A stretch of 64,000 nucleotides of DNA. Source: Cymbidium sinense. Taxonomy: Eukaryota > Streptophyta > Magnoliopsida > Asparagales > Orchidaceae. The position numbers were made by a program, and so were the translations under genes. The stretch is taken from contig CM038221.1 of NCBI GenBank assembly GCA_021442155.1, positions 26,317,906 to 26,381,905 on the forward strand. Direction: 5' to 3'. This document shows positions 39,510 through 50,000 of the stretch, piece after piece. A model generated the notes under the pieces. The model did not search any database and was not told the origin of the DNA. It worked only from the letters and a program-made list of their open reading frames with translations. Position 1 is the first letter of the stretch. Each line of letters opens with the position of its first letter.

Positions 39510-41159
39510 ATTTGAATCTAAAAATATGTATTGGACAGAATGTTGACACCTATATAAATTCATTCATAAGAATTGTATGGATCACACTGGGACTCAATTT
39601 ATGTTAAAGTAGAGATAATCAAAATGAATACCACCTAGAATTTCAAACCCCAAATTTTATTTTTTCATTTTTGACATCTAATCAATTTATTCATAACATA
39701 AAACACATTCCTAAACATACATATCCAACAACACATTTATAAACCCTAAAACACAATTACACTCTGACAAAGTTATTTAATGCCAATAAGTAATTGTAAT
39801 AACTGATGTAACTATTAATTCTCCCAATCATCCATAAGCACAAAACAACACACGATACCTAAACATACAATCACATGATAAACTAAATAATACAACTATT
39901 AATCATTCCCCAAATATCACAAATCAAATAAAGATAAGAACATTAAAAAAAGGTAAAGAAATAAGATCAGCCAAGAAGAAAAATCAAAATGGTCAATCTC
40001 CATGCCAAAAGGAGGCAATGAAAACATTCAACATAAACAAGATGAAAAAGATGACCACAAAATCAGCTTACAAATCATATTTAAACAAACAAAACTAAAT
40101 ACTGTAGTAAAATCATATTGAATACCGTTTTACATAACTTGCATAGCTTATCTTAAAGAAGATAAGGTATGACATTATAATTTCTAGCCATGTCATTTTT
40201 GTACTGCTTCAATTTAAAATATTAAAAATTAATTTTAATTTAAACAAATTTAAAAATAAGTTTTTTAATTAATTAATACATATTTTTCCTAAAGTCTATA
40301 ATAAAATTCACATAATACATGTATGCATCAATCTCCATGTAATACACATCCCGTATTTTACTAAAGAAAGCTTACATGAGGCATCTTAAATGAAAATAAA
40401 TAAGTAATCCACAGTGCTTGCCTTTGTAAAATAAATTACGTAGAACAAAATTACCATTGCATTTTAAAAGCTCTAACATACTTTCGTGTATCTAATATTA
40501 TCCATACAAGTGGATTATGAAAATCCTACGCAATGGATCGGCAAAGTAAGCTTTCAAAAGTTTCCAAAACTACAAACTTCATAAAGTTACTAATCAACAA
40601 CAAGATTATAATAATAGTTATATATATACAGCCATGTCAAAAAGAAGAATATGGTGGCTTTTCATACATTACCTAAAGGTAAGACCACCAACCACATATC
40701 AAGATATCCGACAATCAACTCGCTCATACCAAAGCGAGTATCTATCACGTGTTCCTCATTTTTTGCAAAATTTATAATTTTCCTAAAATATTAAATCCAC
40801 CAACAAATATGTAAACCCTAAAACTAGCTAATCACATGATAAACTAAATAATCAAATGTTAGAACACAAGAAATCAACATTACATTTGCCTAAAATCAAC
40901 ATCACATAAAATCCACATAAATTCAAACTTAAATAAAAAGGAGTTCCAAAAAATACCTAAAAAAATTCTTTCAAAAAAACTTAAATCCACTCCAAACTTT
41001 AACTAAATCATAACACTAGCTAAGCACATAATACACAAAGTAATAATATGATAAAACACAAAAATTGAACATCACATTTGCATATTTTTTTTATTTTTTT
41101 TATTTTTTTTAAAAAAAAGAGATAAAAAATCAAAAAATACCTCAAAATAGTCCGTCAAT
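39510..41159. other. AT-rich leader/intron region of the MULE
   Basis: About 1.6 kb of very AT-rich DNA upstream of the transposase start, with no coding signal. Its position between a GC-rich first-exon-like block (41160-41310) and the start codon suggests a long 5' intron, which is common in plant MULE transposase genes. Confidence 0.4.
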
Positions 41160-41310
41160 GAATGGGCGAGTTATGAGGCTGGGTTGCAGTGGTGGAGCTT
41201 TGAATTTCAATGAAAGCAAAGGGCGGCGGGCGGAGGGGCTAGGTGGCTAGGTGATGGGGCAGCATCTCAAGGAGGGTGATCGAGAAGAACAAAATCGAGA
41301 TCGCTCGTCG
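41160..41310 (-). promoter_or_regulatory. GC-rich first-exon/5' UTR-like block of the MULE transposase
   Basis: This is the only GC-rich block of the MULE. On the minus strand it is CT/CCG-rich (CCGCCCGCCGCCC), like a plant 5' UTR. It starts about 160 bases inside the right end and is followed by a GAG|GTATTT donor-like site near 41146. It is probably the transcription start region; no TATA box was pinned down. Confidence 0.4.
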
Positions 41311-41329
41311 ATCTCTAATCTTTTTAAAA

Positions 41330-41472
41330 AAAGTTTTAGCCATCGCTTTAACGAAGCGGCATTGACTGTGGTTAAATAACCACCCTTAAATGAGCATGTG
41401 TTTAGTTTTAAATTTTTTAATGCCTATTTCACTAATTATGTTTTAAAATGTGCTTATTTCAAAATTTTAGCC
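41330..41472. repeat. MULE terminal inverted repeat, right
   Basis: Complement of 32777-32900. It carries two hairpins: CGCTTTAACGAAGCG (41344-41358) and the perfect GTGGTTAAATAACCAC (41368-41383). The second is part of an insert of about 30 bases missing from the left end. Confidence 0.88.
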
Positions 41473-41481
41473 GAGTTTGAT
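41473..41481. repeat. 9-bp target-site duplication, right copy
   Basis: GAGTTTGAT, identical to 32768-32776. The LTR sequence resumes immediately with TCAATCCAATTTGG, as at about 11880 in the left LTR. Confidence 0.95.
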
Positions 41482-41898
41482 TCAATCCAATTTGGTTAAG
41501 ATTAGAATCTAGCTCATAAGGGGACTTTAGCTCACTTTGGGTCAAGTGAGCCTAAGTAGGTCAAATGGCTTGGTCAAAGCTTGATTTGAGCTTGATTGAT
41601 CTTGTATATGGACTTATGATTGAACTATAAATCCATTTACAAGTGGTTTGAAGTCAAATGGGTTTTGGTTCATTTGATAATTTTATATTCAAAGGGTGAA
41701 CATGAAAGGATTTTGGCTTTGATTTTTTTAATTGGATTTTGATGGAGTGATTAAAGTTTGTATTTAAATTTGGACTCATGATTTTAGGTTTGATTGAATC
41801 ACAAGAGAAAATCAAGAGTTTGGCTTGATTTGAAATTGATTTGTCTAAGTTCAAGATTTTGACTTGAAAGGCTTAGGTTGGATTTTGAGTAGATTTGA

Positions 41899-41972
<74 letters not shown>

Positions 41973-42009
41973 GTGTGTGTGTGTGTGTCTATGTGTCTAT
42001 GTCTATGTA

Positions 42010-42043
<34 letters not shown>
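41899..42043. repeat. (TA)n(TG)n compound microsatellite in the right LTR
   Basis: About 36 AT dinucleotides, then TG runs broken by CTATGTGT, ending exactly at GTGAATATAAATGAGAATATAAA. It sits where the left LTR has the first AT hairpin repeat (near 12325), whose centre is TATATATGTG. The microsatellite therefore looks like an expansion of that centre. Confidence 0.93.
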
Positions 42044-42046
<3 letters not shown>

Positions 42047-42856
42047 ATAAATGAGAATATAAATTGATCATGAGAAAATTTCAAGGGTTTGAAGTGATTT
42101 GACCATGGTTTAGGCTAAGTCCATTAAAAGGGATTTAGAGGACTTAGGAAAATTTTGGAGTAGGGATTTGAATTTTTGTCAATTTGTTTTGATTGATTTA
42201 TATTTATATTTCATTTATATATGTGAATATAAATGAAGATATAAATCAGTTATGAGAAAATCCCATGAGTTTCAATTGATTTGATCATGATTTAGGCTAA
42301 GTCCATTAATGGTAAATTATGGACTTAAGAAAATTTTATGTTTGGAATTTGAATTTTGAGTTTAGTTTGATTGAGTTGAATTTATATTTCATTTATATAT
42401 GTGAATATAAATGGAAATATAAATGAATTATGAGAAAATCTCAAAGATTTGATTTGGTTTTGATCATGATTTTGGCTAAGTCCTTAAGGGAACATTAAGG
42501 ACTTAGAAAGATTTTAGGTTGGGAGTTTGATGGATTTTGATCATGGGTTTTAATCATAGATTTCAATCATGGATTTCAATCATATGGAGTTGACTTGAGT
42601 TTGGAGAAAATCAATTAAGATTGATTTGGAGTTTGACTTGAATGAAGGAAAGTGAGGAATGGTTCAAGTTAAGGGCAAATTTTCCTAACACCCCTAAGGC
42701 ATGACCTATTCCTATGCCTAACTCTTCTAAGTCTTGTCTAGGTTGAGTGTCCACCTCACTAGATGTGTCTTAAGACTAAGGAACTCTTAAAGTCTAAGAG
42801 AAGTCCTATGTCTAAGATGGAGGGGTTGGGAGCTCATCCTAAAAATGAGGTCAACA

Positions 42857-45800
42857 TTAAGAAAATGTCACTGTTCAAAATCTATTAAAATTAATTTTAT
42901 ATTATTCCTCTTTGAATTATCTTTAAAATGAAGTTGAGTTTGCATTTTTTTTTTAAAATTTTTCTATATTTAGTTATGTTTTTTTAAAGTTTTTAGGATT
43001 AGGGAATAATTAAATAGCCTAATTATATAACTAATCCGCCGACGCCATACATGACGCGTGGTGCAATTTCCACATGGACGGATTCATTATTTAAGTTATC
43101 AAATCTACAACCAGTGTACATTATTTTCTTCTTGGATCATCCGATCAAAGATCAGACCTTTGATCGGACGGTCGGGATCAAACCCGTGGATCTAAAGGGA
43201 TTAAAATAGTGGATCTATATCATTTAATCAGGACTGTCCATCCAAAATATGTGGGATGGACAGTCCATGATTCATCTCTGCCCTCGCCTACGAGAGATGG
43301 CAACCATCCATCCTCCAAGGCTTGATCTGAGCTCACTTGAGCTCAGATTGAGTAGGGATTCAACCCACACCATCAAGAGGTATGGGGAAGAACATTCTTC
43401 ACAAATGAAATTCTTCACAAAGGACTAAAGAATTTCTACATTATGCTTGGTTTTGAAGCATATCTCATCGGAAGCTATCACCGGTGCTCCCAAATATTGA
43501 GGTAGCTTCGACTAGTGGAGACGAAGTCCTGTTGAAAGTTTGAAGGCTTGAGATCAAGTAGATCCTTCTATTGGCCAAGATGAGCTTCAAATGCTTGTAG
43601 CTTTGGTCAAACTCCTCCTTCCATGGCTTGATTGCTTGGGATTTAATTTGGGTGAGCTTGATTGGGTTCTCTGATGGTTCTTGCAAGAGGAATTAGGCTT
43701 TGGTTGTGAATTGAGCAAGATGGATTTCTCACTCACCTCCCTATTTTTGATTTAGCTAAAACCTAAAATGTAGAATTGGAAAGAGCTTTGGAAACTTTAG
43801 GAGAGCTTGGCAAAGCTTCCTTTAGGTTCCTATGCCTCAATCGACAGCAAGTGATGTGGACTGAAGTGGAATTACGGGAAGTATATCTCCCCCTACAAGG
43901 ATCCGATGGTCGTGAGCCTCCCTTCAATTTTGGATCAATTGACTTGATTGATTGAGCTTGTTAGGTTATTTTGGATGCCAAGTGATTCAGTTTTGGAAGA
44001 GAAGAGTAATGGAGGAGTTTCCCATGTGACAAATGAGTGTGGGAGTGATTCCATGTGGAGAATTTCTCATTGGGTAGTCGGTTTAGCCATGGGTTGGGTC
44101 AAGCCTGACCCAAACCCATTGGGTCATGTGCACCACTCTCATTAGTGTCCATTTGATCCACTAAGAGAGTGTCAAGTGGCCATAAAAAGGATATGACCAA
44201 ATTCTAAGTGGAATTGGCCATAAGTTACCCCTTGACCTAGGGGTAAAATTCTCATTTGGCTTTGATTTTAATTTGGGCAGATTTGGAATAGTTTGAAATT
44301 GGGTTGGTCCAAATTTCAATGAATTTGGAAATGATTTGATATCATTTGGCTCATGTTGACTCATTTAGGTCAAAATGGGTCAACTTGGTCAATTTGACCA
44401 ATTAGTCAAATTCGGTCAAACCAAGGATTGGGTCAAGTTCATATGACCATTTGAAATGTTTTGGTATCATTGGTTTGGTTCAATTTGATTTATATTTGTT
44501 TTTGGTTCATTTGAATTCATTTAGGTCAAATGGGTCAAGTTGACCAATTTGATCCATTTGACCTAATTGGGTTAGGTCATGGGTTGGTTTAGGTTTGGTT
44601 AGTCATTTGAAATATTTTGGTAGCTATTGTTTCAATCAATTTTGGTTTGTTTTAATTTTAGCTTGATTTGACCTTTTAGGTCAAGTTGGGTTCATAGTCA
44701 ATTGGGCTAGGTTAGGTCTAGTTAGCCAATTGAGATTTGGTCAAGTTCAACAAGTGATTTAGAATGAACTTGACCCATTGGTTGCAATCAATTTGGCTTA
44801 GATCAAGATTTGACCCATTTTGATTTTTCAGGTCAAGTTAGGTCAACTTAGGTCAAGTGGCCAATTGGGCTTGGTTAGGCTCAAATGATGACTTGGTCAA
44901 GTTTAATCATTGATCATGAACTAGTTTTGATCAATTGTTTCAATCAATTTGGCCTATGGTGGATTTTGGCTAGTTTAGATTTTATTTGGGTCAAATGTTG
45001 ACTTGGTCGAAGGCTAAGTTTGACTTGGTTTGACCTAATTTGAGTGATTGATCATCTCATGATGATTATTGCTCACAATGTGAGGCTTATATGGGCTTAG
45101 TTCAATCCAATTTGGGTAGGATTAGAATTTGGCTCAAAAGGGTACTTTAGGTCACATTGGGTCAAGTGAGCCTAAGTGGGTCAATTGACTTGATCAAGGC
45201 TTAATTCAAGTTTGGTTGAACTCACATATGGACTTATGATTGAAATATAAATCCATTTGCAAGTGGTTTGGAGTCAAATGAGTTTTGATTCATTTGACAA
45301 TTTCAAGTTCAAAGGGTGAACAAGAGTTTAATTTGGGTTTGATTTTTGAATTTAGTTTTGGGTATTTGAATTTATATTTCATTTATATTTGTGAATATAA
45401 ATGAGAATATAAATGGGTTATGGAAAAATATTTTGAATTTGAATTGATTTGGATTTAATTTGAGCTAAGTCCATAAGTTGAGATCAAAGGCTTAGGAAAG
45501 ACTTTTAGGGATTTGCAATTCAATCATGGGTTTCAATCATTTGGAATTGATTCATGATTTGAGAAAATCCATTAGAATTGATTTTAGGTTTGAGAAAATC
45601 AATTTAAGTTGGAATTAATTTGAGATTTGATTTGGAATTGGTTTGAGATTGAAGTTGGTTTGATTTAGTTTGATATGAGTTTGAAGTTGATTTTATCTTG
45701 GAGTTGATTTGATCTTGGAGTTTTATTTGAGTTTTGAAATATGACTTGAAAGAAGAAAGTGAGGATTAGGTTCAAGCTAGAGAGTAGAAAAGTTTTCCTA

Positions 45801-45976
45801 AGACCCCTAAGGCATGACCTATTCCTATGGCTAACTCATCTAAGTCACTAGGGTTAGGTTAAGTGTTCACCTAATCACTAGAAGTGTCTTAAGACTAATG
45901 AACCCTTAGTGTCTAAGAGGAGTCCTATGTCTAAGATGGAGAGGTTGAGAGCTCATTCTAAAAATGAGGTCAACAC
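42857..45976 (-). repeat. Truncated LTR copy of the same family
   Basis: Directly abuts the right LTR. It follows the left LTR from about 9715 onward: an AATTCAAAATCCATT-like word, the GATC island (43020-43330), a conserved TCTCCCCCTA block (near 43885), the GGTCAA array (44350-45190), an AT hairpin (near 45375) and the terminus AAAAATGAGGTCAACA ending at 45976. The first half of the LTR is missing. Frames inside are not conserved. Confidence 0.85.
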
Positions 45977-47040
45977 CTATTCAATTCAAATTTAAAATTA
46001 TTTTAAATTATTTGTGTGTGTCTAATTATCTAAAATCAAATTATTTCCTTATGAGAATTTCCTTCATGTCTCTTTCCCTCATATTTCCTTTATGCTTTCA
46101 CTAACTCTCATGAATCTTAGTCTATTTAAAAAGGCTGAGTCTTATTTATATCTATTCTTACTTCTCTCTAACCAGGTTGAACCTTTGCTAGTTACTTTTT
46201 TTAGAGTACTTCTTAAGTTCAAGTGCAGAAATCTTTCTTCTCTTCATTGGTTTCTTCTTGACCGAGACCTTGGCTAAGGTTTTGGTTGATTCAAGGTGCA
46301 AAATCTCACTTTCTTCCATTAATCTCAGCTTGGCCAAGACCTTCTTGAGGTCTTCATTGAAACAAAATATAAAAGCTCCTACTCCTTTATTGCTTCCACT
46401 CTTGGCTGAAACATGACATGAAGATTGCTTGAAGTGATTATGCTTGAGATCATCTCCTTCCATTACATCTTTAACATCATTCAAGTGGAAACTTATATCA
46501 AGTCTTTCAAGGGTCTTTCAAACCTTGGAAAGATCACAATCAAGTCATTATTATTATTGATCATACAATGAAGATTTGAGTAAGAATTTTTATTTCATTT
46601 TAATCTTTTAAATTAATAATTTCATTTTTTTATTTTGGATGAAATTGATTCATGCTTTGAAATTTAAGATCTTTTCAAATCTCTTTTCATTCACATTCAA
46701 GTAATTTGAAAGGATTTTTACATTGATTTGATTCTTTCTCTTTAAAATTATATTTTGATTATTCTTTGCTATCTATTTTATGCAAGTGATTTTAAAATTT
46801 CTTTCAAAATCCTTGCACTTTTATCTTATCGAAGCTTTCACAAAATTAATTTAAATATTACATTGAATTTAAACTTGAATTATTTTTTGCATATTTTTAA
46901 ATTCATTAAGCATATAACATAAGCATTGAGCTCTTTTCTCTTTATTTATCTTATAATTGTGTAGATTGGGGTAAGTGCATGTCGTGTTTATTTTTGGTTT
47001 CATGTGTGATATTGTGTATATGACACCATTTTCTGGTGAA
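45977..47040. other. About 1 kb of unidentified sequence between two LTR copies
   Basis: It begins right after an LTR terminus and ends where the next LTR copy begins, so it may be the interior of a small, non-autonomous relative. A 98-residue Lys-rich frame on the minus strand (46188-46484) has no recognised domain. It does not match the start of the interior of the large element. Flanking DNA without retroelement origin is equally possible. Confidence 0.35.
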
Positions 47041-50000
47041 CTTGGTGATCATCGACATCAAAGAATAGTGTACTATCTCGAAGATAGAAATCACTATCTA
47101 CGATGGACTAATCTAATAAGGACTCCAAGGCATGATGGGTCTTCAAATGTATCAGAGATTTTTCCCCTACTTTACATGGATGAATAAAGCAAGGTTTATT
47201 TAAACCGAGTTCTAAAGTTCCCTATGGGGAAAGCATGATTGGAGAGAAATAAAATATATTTGGAGAGAAATAAAATAACACAAGCATGTGATTTTGTTCA
47301 AATCAATTAACTCCCAAGGACAATCAAGCTAAATAAGACTATTTAAAATAAACCAAAGTTCTTTAATGTCATTTCATTTTTCATGTTTTATTTTATTAAG
47401 GAAATGTGAAATAGGTTTATTAATCCTAATCACATCCCCCATGCATGAGTTAATTTGGTTCAATGAAGAATAATTAGGTTGATTTTATATCTTTAATTGG
47501 GTATGAATTAAGTCAATCAATTAACTCTTATCTACACCACCTTAAGTTAATTAACTAATTAATAATGAGCCAACATGATATGCAACCACATGAAAAATAA
47601 ATTTGCAATGCTCCTAAGAAATGAAAGGGGGTAGCTCATGATTAATAGTTAATTAGGCTTAAGTAATGTCACTTAACTACTTTTATGATTTTCTCACACA
47701 TGTGAGCTAACCATAATTTCATTAGCTCTCTCTTTAGGTTATTAAACACCCAAAGAGCTACCCAAGGTTGATTAAAGGTGATTATATGTGAATAGAATTT
47801 AGATTAAGTTAATTAAGCTCATTAATCCATTTAGTTAAGCATGAAGCATTTTCAATTAATGGAATGGCATTAACTTAAAGAAAGAGGCCTTAATCTCAAT
47901 CAGTAAGTCCCATATTTGATCACTTAGGCTCTGATTTTATCTTGAAGATTAATTAATTAATTAATCAATTAATTACCTCATTAATCATTAACTAATCAAA
48001 TTCCAAAATGTAAAGAAAACTTAGAAATGAATTAAGAAAAATATCCCAATCACATTCCCTAAGCTCCCTTACTGTTCAACAGAGGTAACTAAGCTTAAAT
48101 AATTTATTAAGTCATTGTTCATCCACTAATTATCACTAATTAAATTAAAAAAATGATTAAAGCTTAATTAATTAATTTTCCTAATTAAGAAACCAATAAA
48201 ATCCTAGAAAAATAGGGGAGGTAGATGTCATCCCCCTAAACATCCATAGAAAATTTGAGAATAATTGGGTGATTATTTAAGGAGTAATTAAGCTAATTAT
48301 ATTTCTAATTAAACTTTAATTAAGCCAAAATCACTTTTCAAAATCAATTAATAATAATTTTCCTAGATTCTACTATGAAATATCTTCAAAATAAATTATC
48401 ATTTGTATTTTTTTTCTATGATTAGTTATGAATTTAGGAAGTTTCAGCCTTAAAAATAAATTATTTAACCTTAATGAAAGCCTTAATCCATCGGACCATG
48501 TGGCAGTTGATGCAACGTGTTTTCCATGTGGTGCGATAAGATTGGCTATTTAAGTTGTCACATCCATCGCTTAATTGGATTATGGTGGATGCACTAACTC
48601 CATGGACCGTCTGATCTAAGATCAGACAACCACGATCAGATCTGTGGTTTAGGAAAGGAATCAAGGGATCTAACGCGGGATTAGATCATGACCATCCATT
48701 TTGATCACACAAAATGGATGGTCAGTGATCTGTCCTATTCGTGAGCAGTGAAAGATGGATGTCATCCACCTTTCCCAGTTCAATCTAAGCTCACCCGAGC
48801 TTAAAATGTCTCCAAATCAATCTCACACCTTCGAGGAGGGAAGGCGCACACATCCAATGGCTAAAATCCAATGACATTCGAATTTGTTTCACAAAAGACA
48901 AAATGATTTTCCATACAAGGCATAGTTTATAAAATTACCTCATCGGAGCTAATGTCTAGCGGCGGGATCGACAGAGGTAGCTTCGCCTTGTTGAGGTGAG
49001 GCCCTATTGAGAAGCTTGGGATTTGATTTGGTGTAGAGCTCTCGGTCGATCAAGCCACGAACGCAAGAGGCTTTGGCTTTGATTGAACTCTTATCTCCAG
49101 TGCTCAGGAAGGCTTGGATATGATTCAGTTTGGCTTCGATAAAGTAAGAGGATGGTGTGGCTGCAAGGAATTAAAGTTTGATTGAGTAGAGGGAGAGTAT
49201 CGATCGAAAGAATGTTGTCCTATTTCAACTTTGCTCAGAGAAGAGGAATGTCAATCGAGGGAGCTTGGGAGTGTTCTAGGAAGCTCTGAGAGGTTTTGAA
49301 ATCACTTAGGAAACTCACACAAAGCAATTGGTGTCATTTGTCATTCGAATTGAGGGGGTATACCCCTTAATTGCACTTAATGGATGAATGGGATTGATCC
49401 CTGAAAATATGTCAATTGGCCACCGTCAAGTCATCGGAGGGGTCACCGTCAGCTCCACGTGGCATGCCAAGAGTGGAGGAAGTAGTGCCAGGAGTCTCAA
49501 GACTTGATATGGGAGGATTGTGTGTTGTTGGTTCTTCCACACCCATGGGGTTCGGCCATTAGAGGTGGCTGCTTGGCTTGCTTCCTTTGGTCCATGGCAA
49601 GTGCTAGGATGGCTTAGGATGGGCTAGGTGGCCTAAGAGTTCCTCATTAGGAAGTTTGATGGCTACCATGGAGATGGGAGAGTGGACTTTGCCTCTTAAG
49701 GCAAGAATCCAATGTAAAGAGAGGGTGTCCATTGGTCAATCCCCTTGGGTTGGGTCCCACATGTATTTGGGCTGGTTTGGAGCTCACTAAGGTTAATTTG
49801 GGTTGGGTTAGGTCAGCCACCAAGGTTCCATAAAGTGGCTTTGGGTGATTTGGCTTAACTTGGTCAAAATGGGTTTATTTGGGTTAACTTGGGTTGGGTC
49901 GACCAATTGGTCAAATTGGGTCAAACCAAGACTTGGGTTAGATTTGTATGATGATTTGGGATGTTTTGGTTCAATTGGTTTTAATTAATTTGGCTTAGAT

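Larger units (their letters stand above)
32777..41472 (-). mobile_element. Mutator-like DNA transposon (MULE) carrying a plant mobile domain gene, 8,696 bp
   Basis: The ends are GGCTAAA at 32777 and its complement TTTAGCC at 41466-41472, flanked by a perfect 9-bp duplication. The outermost 58 bases of the two ends differ at only 6 positions (counted by eye), and similarity continues inward for over 100 bases. Inside, on the minus strand, are a decayed MURA-like transposase (36920-39509) and a PMD gene (about 34140-36343). A five-unit subterminal repeat lies at the left. At the right is a GC-rich first-exon-like block (41160-41310). The element sits inside the Ogre LTR and is therefore younger than the LTR. 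Both genes carry frameshifts or stops, so it is not autonomous now. Confidence 0.93.
5600..42856 (-). mobile_element. Giant Ty3/gypsy Tat/Ogre-like LTR retrotransposon, interrupted by a MULE
   Basis: On the minus strand the order is 5' LTR (right), long leader with repeats, gag, protease, reverse transcriptase, RNase H, second RNase H, integrase, repeat-rich 3' UTR, 3' LTR (left). A second, archaeal-type RNase H is diagnostic of the plant Tat lineage (Ogre, Retand and relatives), in which elements of 20 kb or more with LTRs of several kb are known. Without the nested MULE the element spans about 28.5 kb. The outer right end is firm: four LTR copies share sequence up to TCAACA or its variant and then diverge. 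The outer left end merges with an inverted copy and is uncertain, so a target-site duplication could not be verified. A primer binding site and polypurine tract were not confidently found. All coding parts carry stops and frameshifts, so the copy is dead on its own. Confidence 0.85.
26253..42856 (-). repeat. Right LTR (5' LTR) of the Ogre-like element, split by a MULE
   Basis: Two parts, about 26253-32776 and 41473-42856 (about 7.9 kb together), are co-linear with the left LTR. Clear matches include AATGGACCTAATCACC with AATAAGGACTCCTAAGGAC (26575-26610 versus 5727-5760), the CATGCATATG block, the GATC island, the GGTCAA array and the terminal AAAAATGAGGTCAACA ending at 42856. By eye the two LTRs are about 90-95 percent identical in the better stretches, with many small indels. 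The inner end is placed at TGTTGG (26253) because it complements the TCAACA terminus. Homology with the left LTR is only clear from about 26460, so the edge could be up to about 260 bases further right. Confidence 0.8.

Noticed and set aside
41864..42067. 67-residue plus-strand frame rich in Tyr-Ile then Cys-Val
   Set aside because: It is a by-product of the (TA)n(TG)n repeat in the LTR.
42857..42861. TTAAG as a possible 5-bp target duplication of the Ogre-like element
   Set aside because: No matching TTAAG could be placed at the left edge, which merges with an inverted LTR copy.
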